From assembly GCA_947044365.1 (NCBI GenBank), contig OX345636.1, forward strand, positions 46,749,037-46,813,036: 64,000 bases of DNA. Reading direction: 5' to 3'. The DNA is from Petrosia ficiformis (Eukaryota; Porifera; Demospongiae; Haplosclerida; Petrosiidae). The position numbers and the translations under genes were made by a program. Shown here in pieces: positions 13,401 through 24,060 of this stretch; the first letter of the stretch is position 1; each line of letters begins with the position of its first letter. Below the pieces are notes generated by a model that was not told the DNA's origin, searched no databases, and saw nothing but the letters and a program-made list of their open reading frames with translations.

Positions 13401-16400
13401 ATGTTCTGAATATACAAATGCGCATGTGCAATTAAATACCACGTAAGTTGATTAATGAAAATGGCGTCCGATTTGAGATCAAATCTTTGTAGTCGTTGAG
13501 ACTGTCTTCTTTCATAGTATATCTGAAGATATCATCTTGCTACTTTAAGACGAGAATTTTACTATGAATGCGACTGGAATTGTGCTAGAATCAATGTGAT
13601 AGTTCAACAAACAAAAAAATGATTTGTCTGGAAAATAATATGATTCTTATGTTTTACCACTTGCTAGTTCTCTAACTTAACAACAATTTTTGGCCATCTA
13701 GAGGATGTTAGTAGTCATAAAAACACTAGATATGAATAGGTATGTGTGTATTAAAACTTATCTGTATATATTACCAGAGGTTTCAGCTCATCACTTGCAA
13801 TTGAAATGTATGGGCGGCCATTTTTTTTCCGTGCCATCCCTACATAGAGAGTACTACCGTGCTCTGATGAAAGCATGACTTACCAACAAATGGTGGACTT
13901 TTCTATACCAATAATAAGAAAACTGAAGAATAACAGACACCGTGAACTGCATTAGCCTCTGCAAGATATCCAACGGTCTCTTTCTAACTAACTACAAACT
14001 ATTACAAAGTACTTTTCTGAATTTTTTTTGTGTGATACATGGAAAGACAGACAGACGAACAGAACTAATCACTTAGCTACACAACATAATTATTAGGATT
14101 ACTAATTGATTAGAATTATAAGTACAACTAGTCTGGTATATGCAAAACATGCAATTTTGTTTAATTTATTTTTCAGTACTGGTAACGCTTCCCAACCAAT
14201 CTGGTTAGATAATGTTCAGTGTTCTAGTTCCTCAACATCCTGTCTTGCTTATTGTGAAACTTGTCCTTCTTCTGAGTATGCCAATTGTGGCCATTATGAA
14301 GATATAACTGTTGAATGCTGTAAGTTATAAGTACATATTTTCACAAATTGAATTGAAATTCAACAGATTAATCACTTTCTTTTAAAATACACAAAGTAAT
14401 GTCATTAGACTCATTACAGTTACCTTTTCATTTATAGCAATCAGCACATTCGGTTCAGTTAGTACAAGAGAGTCAACATGTACCAATGCAGACACCAATG
14501 GTTAGTTAGTGTATATTAAATATAATTATGTATTCTACCATGTTAATAAGGCTCTCTACTGAATTACTACAACATGTTAATGAATATCTACAACATTATC
14601 TATTTAATTATGTGTCCACAAGAGTTACCAATTAATAGTTTGATGAAGTTAATAACTTAAAGTTTAAAATGTTCATTGTCATGTGTAATTAATAGAATAT
14701 TATATACTATACTAAAGTAAACCAAAAAAGGATTATTATAATTATTAATTCATATTTTCTGCACAAAATTAGTAATAATGTATAATGGTAAGGCAATTGC
14801 TCATTTATTGTAATCTTCATACATTACAATAATACAATTATTATAATCAGTCAATTATAATGTATCGTAATTATCCTGTGTAATTAACACAGGATAATTA
14901 CGATACATTATAATTAAATAATAATCGACAACGTAATTATTGTGTCATGAATAATTAAACATTTAATAATTAATTACAATGGTGTTAATTATTTTGAATA
15001 CATGAAAATTTTTATATAGGACCAAATAGTGTTGGAGCAATACGGCTACTGAAGAGTGGTAGCACATCACTGTATAACACAGCTGGTCGTGTACAAGTAT
15101 GGTATGGTGGACAGTGGGGTAACATATGTGATAGGAATACATACTTTGGATATGATGAAGCGGATGTAGTGTGTCATCAACTTGGTTGGAGTGGTTCTTC
15201 ATCATACAGTACTGGACAGTATGATAGGTTAGCTGTATAGAATAACTTACCATTAGTGATAGTGTAGGTTGTGTGATATTGACCTGATGTATTAAGCAAA
15301 TATTGTGATTATATATTCTTAGTTTTAACTCATAGAGGACTAATGTCACTAATTTGTGATATTTAACCCCTATGCACATTGGAGTGTGTTCCTAGCACTC
15401 CAAATGTTCATAATTGGTTTCAGTGATAAGCCCATGAAAATGATGACAGATTTCAGCCACACTTTGGCCTAAATATAGAATATGGGAGGTGTCCATCTGT
15501 TGATAGGGGACGTAAAGGAGCACAGCCCCCTCACCACCCACACAATATTATATTAACCCCGCCCATTCAATCAGGTAGGTAGTTGAGACATTTCTCTTGC
15601 TGCAAAACTCAATATTATGATTGGAGCTGGTGGCAACAGGCATTTGGGTTGTTTGTTAAACAAACAACCTACAATCTTTGTGTGCCCTGTTCCTGTCAAG
15701 AGGGAGAACACTGCATTTAAATTGGCCCATGAAGCGCTTTGAAACTTTCTTGTCCCAATAAGAAAGTTGCTGGAAGTAGTACTCCATGTCGAAAAAGGAG
15801 CCAAGTTTGAGGTACAGAAAGTGAAATTGTCACAATATCTGCAGCAGATCCACCAGTGAAATACCTTTAAATTTTAGACTTAGTTGCCATTGTTTGTTTC
15901 TCCTAATGTAGAGCCTCAGTGAACGATAATTTATGTATTATATACATGTACATGTTATATTAGTAAAATAGCAATAATAATTTGTTTGCAGTATTGCAAC
16001 ATTCTAAATAAAAGCAACATGAATAATTGTGATAATATAATGGTGATACAATAATTGAATTATTATTGCTCATCATTATGCTAAAATGTGTCTTTAATGA
16101 TTGGTGTTAAAATTTGGTTGACTAGGTACATGTATAGTCAGTATCAGTGTATGGATATAAAGGATCATGACAATATAATAATTAAATTAACATTACTTTG
16201 ATACTAAAATTAATATGTCAAAGTAATTAATAATGATTATTATGTATGCATGCTTCATAATTAAAAATCTTTACCCAATTCAAGTTGTTATGGCCTGTAG
16301 GGCCATCCCTATAATTGCTTTCCAACAGGTTTAATGTATATAGATATATGTTTGTGGCCACTTGCGCAAGTTTGCATTGTATACATAGCTAAGGAAGTTA

Positions 16401-19400
16401 CATCATCCCGGGTGACTCGGTCAATTAATGGACGTGGCATGTAAAAGAATCCGCTCTCAAGCTACAGACCAGCAGGAAGGAAGCTATATGCCAGAGAAAC
16501 AGTAGAAAGATCATGAGGAAATCATCACTTAGAACCTTAAAGGAATTACACTTGCTTCTTTAGGTCCCAGTTTGTAAGTACACAGAAAGGTAGAGACAGC
16601 CTATATAGTGCCATCAGCAATAATTGATACTTCGTCATCGCACAAAGCAATTATAGGAATACTTTTTTCTGAATATATCTTGTTCATGTGAATAATTTAT
16701 TTTTTTCTTTTTATCCAGTTATGGCAATGATGGATTACCAGCAGTTATAGATGATTTGTCTTGTTCTTACAGCACTTACTTGACCATATTTCAATGTAGC
16801 TACGGTACAAGTGTTAGTAGCTTATGTACAAGTGACAATGATGTTTCAGTTAGCTGTTGTAAGTTTGTAACACAGTAATTTGAAACTACATGTAGCTACA
16901 AAACACTAAAAGTCTCATGAACATCATTATGTGGTTGGTTGTGGTAGGAGTCATAGGTATCTGAAAAGGGGGGCTATGTGTGGTGGCTATAGGCCCCAAT
17001 ATATTTGACAAGTAGTAGTAAATATACAATAATATTATAGTACTAGAGTATATAGATCTATAGTTTATTGTGAAACAGATTATTGCAGCTATTTCATAAA
17101 TATAATATATAATATCAGAGAGTACGGTAGTACTCTCTATGTAGGAATGGCAGGGGAAAAACATGGCCGCCTATACATTTCAATTGCAAATGATGAGCTG
17201 AAGTCTCTGGTAATATAATTATACAGATAAGTTTTAATACACGCATACCTATTTATATCTAGTGTTTTTATGACTACCAACACCTACATGGCCAAAAATT
17301 GGTGCTAAGGTAGAGAACCGGCAAGTGGCAAAACTGGCAAAATCTTCATCATAATTTTTTTTTTTTCAGACAAATCATTTTTTTGTTTGTTGAACTGTCA
17401 CATTGATTCTAGCACAATTCCAGTCGCATTCATAGTACAATTCTGGTCTTAAAGTAGCAAGATGATATCTTCAGATACTATTAAAGAAGACAGTCTCGAC
17501 GACTACAAAGATTTGATCTCAAATTGGACGCCATTTCTTAATTAACCCACGTAGTATTTAATTGCACATGCACAATTCTATACTCATGCTGGAATCATAA
17601 TAACATTTGTGAGGAAATACAGTATAATACATTGTTATAATAATGAATAATTACTAGAGAATGATAATCATTGTGGGGCAAGCCTGAGAGCGAGAACACA
17701 TAAAAAGGTGTGGTTGTAAGACAAGGGTGTGTGCAACTGCACATGCATTATGAACTTGTGCAAGTCTGTGAAGATGGCACAGAAGAGATATGGAGGAGCA
17801 TTCAAATGCCACAGTTCACGGAATAGTGATGGAGGTCTCACCAATAAAGGTAAATAGGATAAACCCTGATGTTAAATACTTTAGCGGGAAGGTCACTTTG
17901 CTCAGCAGTCTCCACATCTCTTATCTCCCTCTGTCTGTCTCTGTCTCTCCAACCTTACTTCCCTTTCATAATCTGTCTCCATAGCTCTTGTCTCTCCAGC
18001 ATAATCTTCAATCTCTCTTCTCAGGCTTTGGTCAGCTTATCTCCCTCAGTCTCTCTCGATTACTATGACCTCTATCAGTCTCTCTTCTTTACGTAATCTC
18101 ACCTCTCTCTCCTCTTTAGTTTCTGTAGCTCGTTTAGCTCTCTATTCAATTTCATAACGAACAATGCACATGGCTTTCTCAAATTTTATTGATAAGAATT
18201 AAAAGTATTTGAATACGTACGAGTACAAACAAATATATATACAATGCAAACATTTCAGTTACCTCACTAGTGTGGGGCTTGCTCAGGCTCGTCCCAATAA
18301 AACTTTAACTATTAAAGACATTGTATAATAATATTATATACTATGATAAGCATTGGAAGAGTGAATTATTGACACAGTGACTGACACTACTTCTAAGACT
18401 GCAGACAGCTCTACAAGTGAAATAGAGACTAGACATCATCTGTAAATTAAAGAGACAATTCATAAATAATTGATATATACAAAAGACTGACCTTCATTGA
18501 TGAACAAGCTTTAATGGATTTATGATTGAATGATTTGATATGATATAAAACTTACACCAGTATTTCTGTAATCTACAAAAAGTATTCAGACCATTCAAAA
18601 AAAAAACCAATGGAAACAAAAACATTTCCAATAAAATGAAAGAAGGATGTAGGGATGTCAAAACCCAAAAAGCATGCGAACATGGTTAGATGGAACCCAA
18701 AATTAAACAAACCACTTCCATATATATATACAACCCTACATAAGTATAGCTCTTTGTTTTTTGCTTTATAAGTACTTATGTAGGGTTATGTGGAAGTGGT
18801 TTGTTTAATTTTGGGTTCCACCTAACCTTGTTCGCATGCTTTTTGGGTTTTGACATCACTACATCTTCTTTCATTTTATTGGAAATGTTTTTTATTATTC
18901 TAAGTACTAGAGTATATAGATCAATAGTTTATTCTTAGATTAAAGCATCTATTCCATGAAGTATATAAGATAATATATAATCTGGCTTAGACATCAATCA
19001 ATTTCTGGACAGTTAATTGCAAAAATGACCACATAAAAAATTGTATTGGGTAACCACATAACATGACAAATTGAGTCATTAAATATTAAAATATTCAACT
19101 ATCTTGAAGAATTAATATGGTACGATATTGATTTTATGTTTGTATTAAATACTTGTATTGATTGACTTTCTCTATAGATACCACACGTATATGGAACAAC
19201 CCTTATGTTGGTCAAATTAGACTCTCTAGAGGGATGTATTCTAACCAGGGACTTCTTGAAGTATATTGCAATGATGAGTGGGGGACTGTATGTGATGATA
19301 CATTTGGCAGTACTGATGCTAGTGTTGTATGCAGACAGCTTGGTTATAGTTCTTCCTATGACTATGATCATTTGTCTATGTAAGTGAATAAAATTAAACC

Positions 19401-22266
19401 TGATGTATCTATATACTGTATAAACTTGTTGTAAATAGAGATCAATAATTGATTAATCTAAAATCATTATTGATTTCAAATTTAGAAGCAACAATATGTG
19501 TGCTGCGCATGCTCTTAGCATGTGACACAGTTACAAGATGAAAGTCTCTAACTCTGAAGAGTCTGAAGTATTCACTTTATGTAATTTGAATTTGAGTTAA
19601 TTGGATGATAAATCAGAAATGAAATGGAGAAACAACACATCCATTAATTATCATTCTTGATTAATCAATTAATATGATGATAATCGATTTAAAAATTCCA
19701 GCTGATCATAGTTCTCGGCCCTAGTAATAATTAGTTATCCACCAATAATGTAATGATCACAATTAGAGATGTGTGATACAACTTATAATAGTATTGCATA
19801 TTGCCAAAAATATAATTATGATACAGTATTTGAAATAATTGAAATACTTGTAAAAAATAGCAAAATGTCCTGTTTGGTTGCATTTGTCAAGAAATGGTAA
19901 AAGAAGTCAATCAAACTTATGCACACTAGCTTGTTATAATTATTGCTTTTAGGTATAAAATTAGGTACATTAGAAAAACCAGGTTTACTAAACTGTTCAT
20001 TCAAAAGCCAAAATTGTATCACAATATTGAATGAAAATATTAATTATGTCACTAAAGTTAATTCACTAGTGTTAGTTTTTGGAAACAAAAGTTCATCATT
20101 TTTTACGCAAGAGACAATCTCTTTCTGGCTTCCAGATAATGCGTCCATGGCTAAAACATCTTTCTAGCAGAGCTGACATAGCTGCTGGCACCTCCATGTT
20201 CATATTATTTTCCAGACAAATCATTTTTTTTGTTTGTTGAACTATCACAATGATTCTAGCACTATTCCAGTCGCATTCATAGTAAAATTGTGGTCTGGAA
20301 GTATCGAGATGATATCTTCAGATACTATGAAAGAAGAGAGTCTCAACGACTACAAAGAATTGATCTTGAATTGGACGCCATTTTCGTAGGTGTGGAATTT
20401 AATTGCGCATGCGCATTTGTATACTCAGAACATGGAAGCTGAAAAGGAGAAAGTGCTTGTTGCTCATAAGCAAATTTGTGAGTAAATACATTCTTATAGT
20501 AATGAATATAATTATTAAGCCATCGTATAATAATATTATATACTATGATAACATTGGGATGCCGTGTAGTTGATATAGTGACTGACACTACTTCTTGTAG
20601 GACTGCAGACAGTGCTGTAAGTGAAATAGTAGGCATCATATGTAAATGAAAGAGAATGATAAGCAATTCATAAATAATTGATATATACAAAAGACTGACC
20701 TTCATTAATGAACAAACTTAATGCATTTATGATTGTATGATTTCGTATGATGTATAACTTATACCAGTAAAAATATTCACATCATTCAGAAAAAAAAAAC
20801 AATGAAAACAAGAATAAGAAAAACATTTCAATAAAAATGAAAGAAGATGTAGGGACGTCAAAAACCAAACACTGTGCAAACAAGGTCAGTAAGCTAACAC
20901 AGGACCCAAAATTTAGCAAACCACTTCCATATAACCCTACATAAGTACTTACACTGCTATAAAGCAAAATACAAGAGCTGTACTTATGTATGCTTATACG
21001 GAAGTGGTTGGGTCCTATGTTAGCTTCTCGACATTGTTCGCATAGTTTTTGGGTTTTTATGTCCCTACATCTTTCATTTGTATTGAAATGTTTTTATTAT
21101 TCTTGTTACAAATAGTATTAGGATTAGCGGCTAATTAATGATTACTGGTGTACATAATACATACAAAATTACAATTTATTTTTATATATTTTTCAGTACT
21201 GGTAATTCTTCCCAGCCAATCTGGTTAGATAATGTTCAGTGTTTTAGTTCCTCAACATCCTGTCTTGCTGACTGTGAAACTTGTCCTTCTTCTGAGTATG
21301 CCAATTGTGACCATTATGAAGATATAACAATTGAATGTTGTGAGCTATATACACATATTTTCACAAATTGAATTGAAACTTAACAGATTAATTATTTTTA
21401 TTTTCAAAATAATTAAGTAATGTCATTAGACTCATTACTTTTTCATTTATAGCAATCAACACATTGAGTTCATCAGTTAGCACAAGAGAGTCAACATGTA
21501 GACCTATAAATACAGACAGCAGTGATGATTCTACAAGTATGATCACTTATATGTAAAATAAGTAAGATATAGCTAGTAAACATGCTAATTGGATTATAAC
21601 AACAACACAAAGAAACTCTTTGCTGTGCATATTATATGCTATAGACATGTATGTTAATAACATTAGCTGCTCTTGTACATGGTAATTGTAAGTTCATTAC
21701 CAAATTGATAAACAGACACTATTGTTGATACAGTAGCTATGATAGAATCATGAACAGATGCATGTAGTTCTAGTTGATCATTGTCTCAAAATCTTGTGAT
21801 GATCATTCCTATTATTACAGATGTTGGTGGTTTGGTTGGAGGCATCATTGCTGTTACCTTTTTCATTGTTATATTATCAGTATGTATACCGCTATGTATC
21901 CGTAGTATGGGAATTGGTTCATCAGTCAGGAGAACACCTCGTATTACTGTTGTTGGACGTACAACAGGGGCAACAACTACTACTGTTTTAGCTACTGAGA
22001 CCATATCAAGAGACATTGAAACACCGACCAACTCCAATCCACAAGACCCTCCTCCAGCATATCCAGCACTAGGATATAATCAAATGTATCCTAATCAACA
22101 ACCACAGCCTTATCCAGGTCAACAAGGATATCCTATGACACCTTATTCTGCTTATCCTTACCCTCCAGGTGGTTCTGAGTATCCTCCTCAACAAGCTCCA
22201 TATCCTTATGAGGACACCAGCAACATCCAACAACAACCACCTCCTCCTTATCCAGGTACTCAATAA
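1295..22266 (+). CDS. Gene 1: multi-SRCR single-pass membrane receptor (5' end outside window)
   Basis: Spliced model, exons: 1295-1434, 1844-2045, 2585-2727, 2846-2923, 3426-3636, 5319-5458, 5873-6074, 6614-6756, 6875-6952, 7414-7621, 9300-9439, 9842-10043, 14177-14319, 14438-14500, 15020-15227, 16719-16858, 19178-19379, 21197-21339, 21453-21536, 21821-22266. All introns are GT-AG and the phases join; the part in the window encodes about 1104 residues. The order is half an A-type SRCR, then B, A-B, A-B, A-B, with a Ser/Thr-rich linker after each B, then a transmembrane helix and a proline-rich tail. SRCR signatures such as WGTVCDD and VVCRQLG are visible. The family is extracellular and mediates ligand binding or adhesion; the ligand here is unknown. 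The signal peptide should lie upstream, by analogy with genes 2 and 3. A polyadenylation hexamer overlaps the stop at 22262-22267. Alternative isoforms that skip whole cassettes would stay in frame. Confidence 0.86.
1844..2727 (+). CDS. B-type SRCR domain 1 (two exons, gene 1)
   Basis: Exons 1844-2045 and 2585-2727. The first half has TRIWNSPYVGQIRL, EVYCNDEWGTVCDD and ASVVCRQLG. The second half has QPIWLDNVQC, a run of closely spaced cysteines, and ends HSEDITVEC, the usual SRCR C-terminus. About nine cysteines are present. A conserved N-glycosylation sequon (NAS) opens the second exon. The internal intron is phase 2 and both outer boundaries are phase 1. The exon at 2846-2923 that follows is the Ser/Thr-rich linker. 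Confidence 0.87.
3426..5458 (+). CDS. A-type SRCR domain 2 (two exons, gene 1)
   Basis: Exons 3426-3636 and 5319-5458, separated by a 1.68-kb intron filled by a foldback repeat. The first half reads GAIRLLNSG, VQVWYGGQWGNIC and ADVVCHQLGWSG; the second half is nearly identical to 1295-1434. Six cysteines in the positions C2, C3, C5, C6, C7 and C8 match group A SRCR domains, which are classically encoded by two exons. This copy has one extra Ala codon (RNAAYFG), making the first exon 211 nt against 208 in other internal copies. Confidence 0.87.
3725..5197. repeat. Foldback element inside SRCR A-domain intron, copy 2
   Basis: Two long inverted arms (about 3725-4290 and 4640-5197) flank a loop of about 350 bp. 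The outer ends are gactgatgtcaca on the left and tgtgacatcagtcctctaag on the right. Arm identity, judged by eye, is roughly three quarters. The short reading frames inside are not conserved between copies. It is present in most A-domain introns, so it was probably inserted before the cassettes were duplicated. Confidence 0.8.
5873..6756 (+). CDS. B-type SRCR domain 2 (two exons, gene 1)
   Basis: Exons 5873-6074 and 6614-6756, followed by linker exon 6875-6952. It is almost identical to the domain at 1844-2727, introns included, with differences such as Ser to Ala in the YSAYYSYD segment and SS to FS in the second half. The near identity of coding and intron DNA points to a recent duplication of about 4 kb. 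Confidence 0.87.
7414..9439 (+). CDS. A-type SRCR domain 3 (two exons, gene 1)
   Basis: Exons 7414-7621 and 9300-9439 around another copy of the foldback repeat. The first half carries the same WYGGQWGNIC and DVVCHQLGWSG core, but ends STEEYD where other copies have STGQYD. Both splice phases agree with the parallel domains. Confidence 0.86.
7735..9168. repeat. Foldback element inside SRCR A-domain intron, copy 3
   Basis: Same element as 3725-5197, with both arms and the same termini. Its right arm happens to keep a 139-codon open frame (8592-9011), which other copies interrupt; I treat that as chance. Confidence 0.8.
9842..14319 (+). CDS. B-type SRCR domain 3, intron enlarged by nested transposons (gene 1)
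   Basis: Exons 9842-10043 and 14177-14319. The first half differs from units 1 and 2 ([22 protein letters not shown]) and resembles the gene 2 domain at 49970. The intron is 4.1 kb instead of about 0.54 kb, because a composite repeat and, inside it, a 2.5-kb transposon have been inserted. Splice sites and phase are intact, so the domain is probably still expressed. The linker exon 14438-14500 is 15 nt shorter than in units 1 and 2 but keeps the frame. Confidence 0.83.
11060..11633 (+). pseudogene. Pogo/Tigger-like transposase N-terminal fragment, frameshifted
   Basis: Two overlapping frames. 11060-11254 starts MSSMSLLNYFKKQ; 11193-11633 continues with GPTKAARHFTKGLG, NESTARKLRSEYLKEL, GRPLLLGKELDGIVQEY, VNTSIVMAVAEG and ITKAWAKSILGRMGYRKRK. 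This order resembles the DNA-binding N-terminus of pogo/Tigger-related transposases common in marine invertebrates; that is family recall, not a search. A frameshift near 11195 separates the two parts. The DDE catalytic region that should follow is missing, since the frame stops at 11633. Confidence 0.55.
11762..12502 (-). pseudogene. Ulp1/SENP-like (C48) cysteine protease fragment, transposon cargo
   Basis: 246-codon frame. Near its C-terminus it has VKIYDSLHF and QKGYNDCGLFAIANC, which match the Asp, Gln and Cys segments of C48 SUMO-protease-like domains carried by several transposon groups. The usual His-Trp segment before YDS is not visible: the spacing between TLLLAKQNG and VKIYDS looks too short, suggesting an internal deletion. 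It lies inside the 2.5-kb transposon and antisense to the host gene. It is unlikely to be an active host protease. Confidence 0.6.
15020..16858 (+). CDS. A-type SRCR domain 4 (two exons, gene 1)
   Basis: Exons 15020-15227 and 16719-16858. It starts GPNSVGAIRLLKSG, with NICDRNTYFGYDEADVVC. The second half reads YGTSVSS where other gene 1 copies have YSTSVSS. The intron keeps only the left arm of the foldback repeat and then a different sequence shared with gene 2 (53360-54009), so this unit pairs with the last A domain of gene 2. Confidence 0.85.
17116..18900 (+). mobile_element. Composite repeat, copy 2, with a further insertion inside
   Basis: Starts cagagagtacggtagtactc and ends in the hairpin with ttttattattc. 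The paralogous gene 2 intron (54340-54400) lacks it, reading straight through ataagtactagag, so it arrived after the genes separated. About 17670-18300 is extra relative to copies 3 and 4 and has partly inverted ends (gtggggcaagcctgag, and ctcaggctcg near gtggggcttgc), so it is a second-level insertion. That part includes a short frame (17790-17984, KVNRINPDVKYFSGKV) vaguely like OB-fold fragments in mobile elements; I do not assign it. Confidence 0.7.
19178..21339 (+). CDS. B-type SRCR domain 4, membrane-proximal (gene 1)
   Basis: Exons 19178-19379 and 21197-21339. The first half has [17 protein letters not shown]; the second half opens with a TGNSS sequon and has CLADCETC. The linker exon 21453-21536 (84 nt) then leads into the transmembrane exon. 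The intron holds a third copy of the composite repeat. The paralogous domain in gene 2 is 54666-56335. Confidence 0.85.
20180..21105 (+). mobile_element. Composite repeat, copy 3 (truncated on the left)
   Basis: It matches the middle and hairpin parts of the family: tttttgtttgttgaacta, then ctgacactacttcttgtagg, then the hairpin tgtagggacgtcaaa and its complement, ending ttattattcttg. The palindromic left terminus is absent. It lies in the intron between 19379 and 21197, with the rest of that intron (19380-20180) shared with gene 2 at 54868-55680. Confidence 0.7.
21821..22266 (+). CDS. Transmembrane and proline-rich cytoplasmic tail exon (gene 1)
   Basis: After acceptor attattacag the frame reads VGGLVGGIIAVTFFIVILS and on to VCIPLCI, one hydrophobic helix. 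The basic stop-transfer stretch RSMGIGSSVRRTPR follows. The rest is a Pro/Tyr/Gln-rich tail with PPAY and, at the C-terminus, PPPYPGTQ. PPxY motifs are established ligands of WW domains, for example Nedd4-type ubiquitin ligases. That this tail binds such partners is inference. The tail is 17 residues shorter than the gene 2 counterpart. Confidence 0.87.
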
Positions 22267-24060
22267 ACACAGTTTGGGTTTCCTGAACCTCAGCCTTTCT
22301 GAAGAGTGTGTTTTAATGCAGTACATATTAATTTGATTTGTAATCTGTAATCAATAAGAATTTAGAATTATATATTAATTGTTTTTATTCTTGATAATTT
22401 AATACCCAAGGTGTGTCTAATTATTATGGTGTATTCATGTTAATTACTTTTACATACATTATACTATACCAAGTGATGTTTGATTTAATTACAATTTTTT
22501 TATCCAATTACTGACAGTAATATATAAATATATATAAGTGAAAAGTAGAACTGTATAACTAGTTAACTTAAATCAGAACGCATATTGAGCATAATTTATT
22601 GTATTGTCTTCACAGATGAAAGTGATAGTTTTAATAATTATTGTATGGTTGTGTCTCCAAGCCCTGTTGTTCACTGTATAATAAATGGACTGTTGACAAT
22701 ATTTAATAACAAGTGCATGTAGTTTAAGTAATGAAGCTAAGGATCTTCTATATTCCTATCATCCCTAACTTGATATTCTTGGTACATTATACTTCTTAAT
22801 TAAATTGAAATAGTTTCTAAAGTGAATCTAAGGATGTTTGCTCAAGGAGCCGAATGATCAAATATGGGTGTAACCTGAAAACGATGCATTGAACGTCAAA
22901 ATGTTCCAAAATATGGGCTCAGCACTTAAAATACATCATAGCAGAAAGTAGAATGATTGTCAGAGGTTCACTTCCTGATTTCATGCTTTTGAGTAACATT
23001 GAGAAACAAACCCTCTTCAATCATTATGTATGTTCAACTCTTTTTTTTCGGAATGTCATTGAAAATCCTGAAATCAGAGAAAACTTGTTTCACTTCCTGT
23101 GATGGGGTATTTTTAAGTGCTGAATTCATTGTTTCAGACTTTTTGCATGTTTGACACATTATTTTCAGGTCACACCTAGCTACATTTCATCATCCTGCTA
23201 ATAGATTTATGTTTTAGTTTTGTGATTATTTTGGCCTTTCTGCTTGAACTACATGCTTGAGATAATTACAATCCATCAAGTCATATTGCTTTATTTTAAC
23301 TAATGTAACAAGAAAGCCTCAAGAAACCTGTCGATATCTTAGAGTTTATTGGAGCATAAACTTGAATTATAAGTTCAACTAAAGAACTGTGTTATAAATA
23401 AATAATAATTATGAGCTCATGACATCACAGTGTACAATGTGAGAGATTTGAACTACAGTCACAAGTTTGCTTTCTGATATCATGGTTTGCAATGACATTC
23501 TGGAAAAAATGAGTTGAATATACATAATGCTTGAAGAGGATTTGTTTCTCAATGTTACTCAAAAGCATGAAATTGGAAAGTGAACCTCTGACAGTCATTC
23601 TACTTCTGATATGGTGTATTTTAAGTGCTAAGTTCATATTTTGGAATGTTTTGACATTCCATGGATTGTTTTCAAGTTACACCCATAATTGATCTGGATT
23701 TGCTTTCTACATGTTAGCGAAATAGAAACCAATTAAATGAACAAACATACTTAGCTTCACTTTATAATTAGAAACTCAAATATCATTCAATTTAATGGAG
23801 TATAATGTATTTTTAAAAGAATATCAAGTTAGGGATGTACTGTATGCAATATTATACAGAAACGAATAAAATGTCTTTGGTTCACTACCAAAACTCCTTA
23901 CTTTCTGTCGCTATTAAATACTCTGCGAACAACAAGGATTGGAGACATATACAATTAAATGCAGTTATTAAATAATTATAATATACCTGTAAAAGATCAT
24001 CAAATTAGGGAAGACTGAATTGAAACAAGTAAATATTATTAGCTTTGTTACAAAAACTGA
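22267..24060 (+). other. Gene 1 downstream flank, paralogous to 57324-59030
   Basis: 3' untranslated and intergenic DNA. It aligns by eye with the flank of gene 2, marking the extent of the ancestral gene duplication. Only a 22-24-codon frame (22616-22681, MKVIVLIIIVWLCL) is seen, placed after a splice-acceptor-like cttcacag. In the gene 2 flank it is 26 codons long. I do not call it a gene. Confidence 0.6.
22864..23690. repeat. Long inverted repeat downstream of gene 1
   Basis: Arms of about 225 bp at 22864-23092 and 23457-23690. For example, cttttgagtaacattgagaa on the left is answered by ttctcaatgttactcaaaag on the right. The spacer is about 365 bp. The same structure lies downstream of gene 2 at 57905-58645. 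Confidence 0.75.

Larger units (their letters stand above)
10262..13862 (-). mobile_element. Composite repeat (~1.15 kb family), copy 1, split by a nested transposon
   Basis: Minus-orientation copy of the repeat that is uninterrupted at 34011-35165. Its hairpin end lies at 10262-10560 and its other end (agagagtactaccgtgctctg) at about 13842-13862. The middle is broken by the insertion at 10749-13258. Comparison with the intron at 2046-2584 gives the empty site: ttaattata is followed directly by tgaaggcatgact when the repeat is absent. The hairpin arms carry tccctacatcttctttcatt and its complement. Confidence 0.75.
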
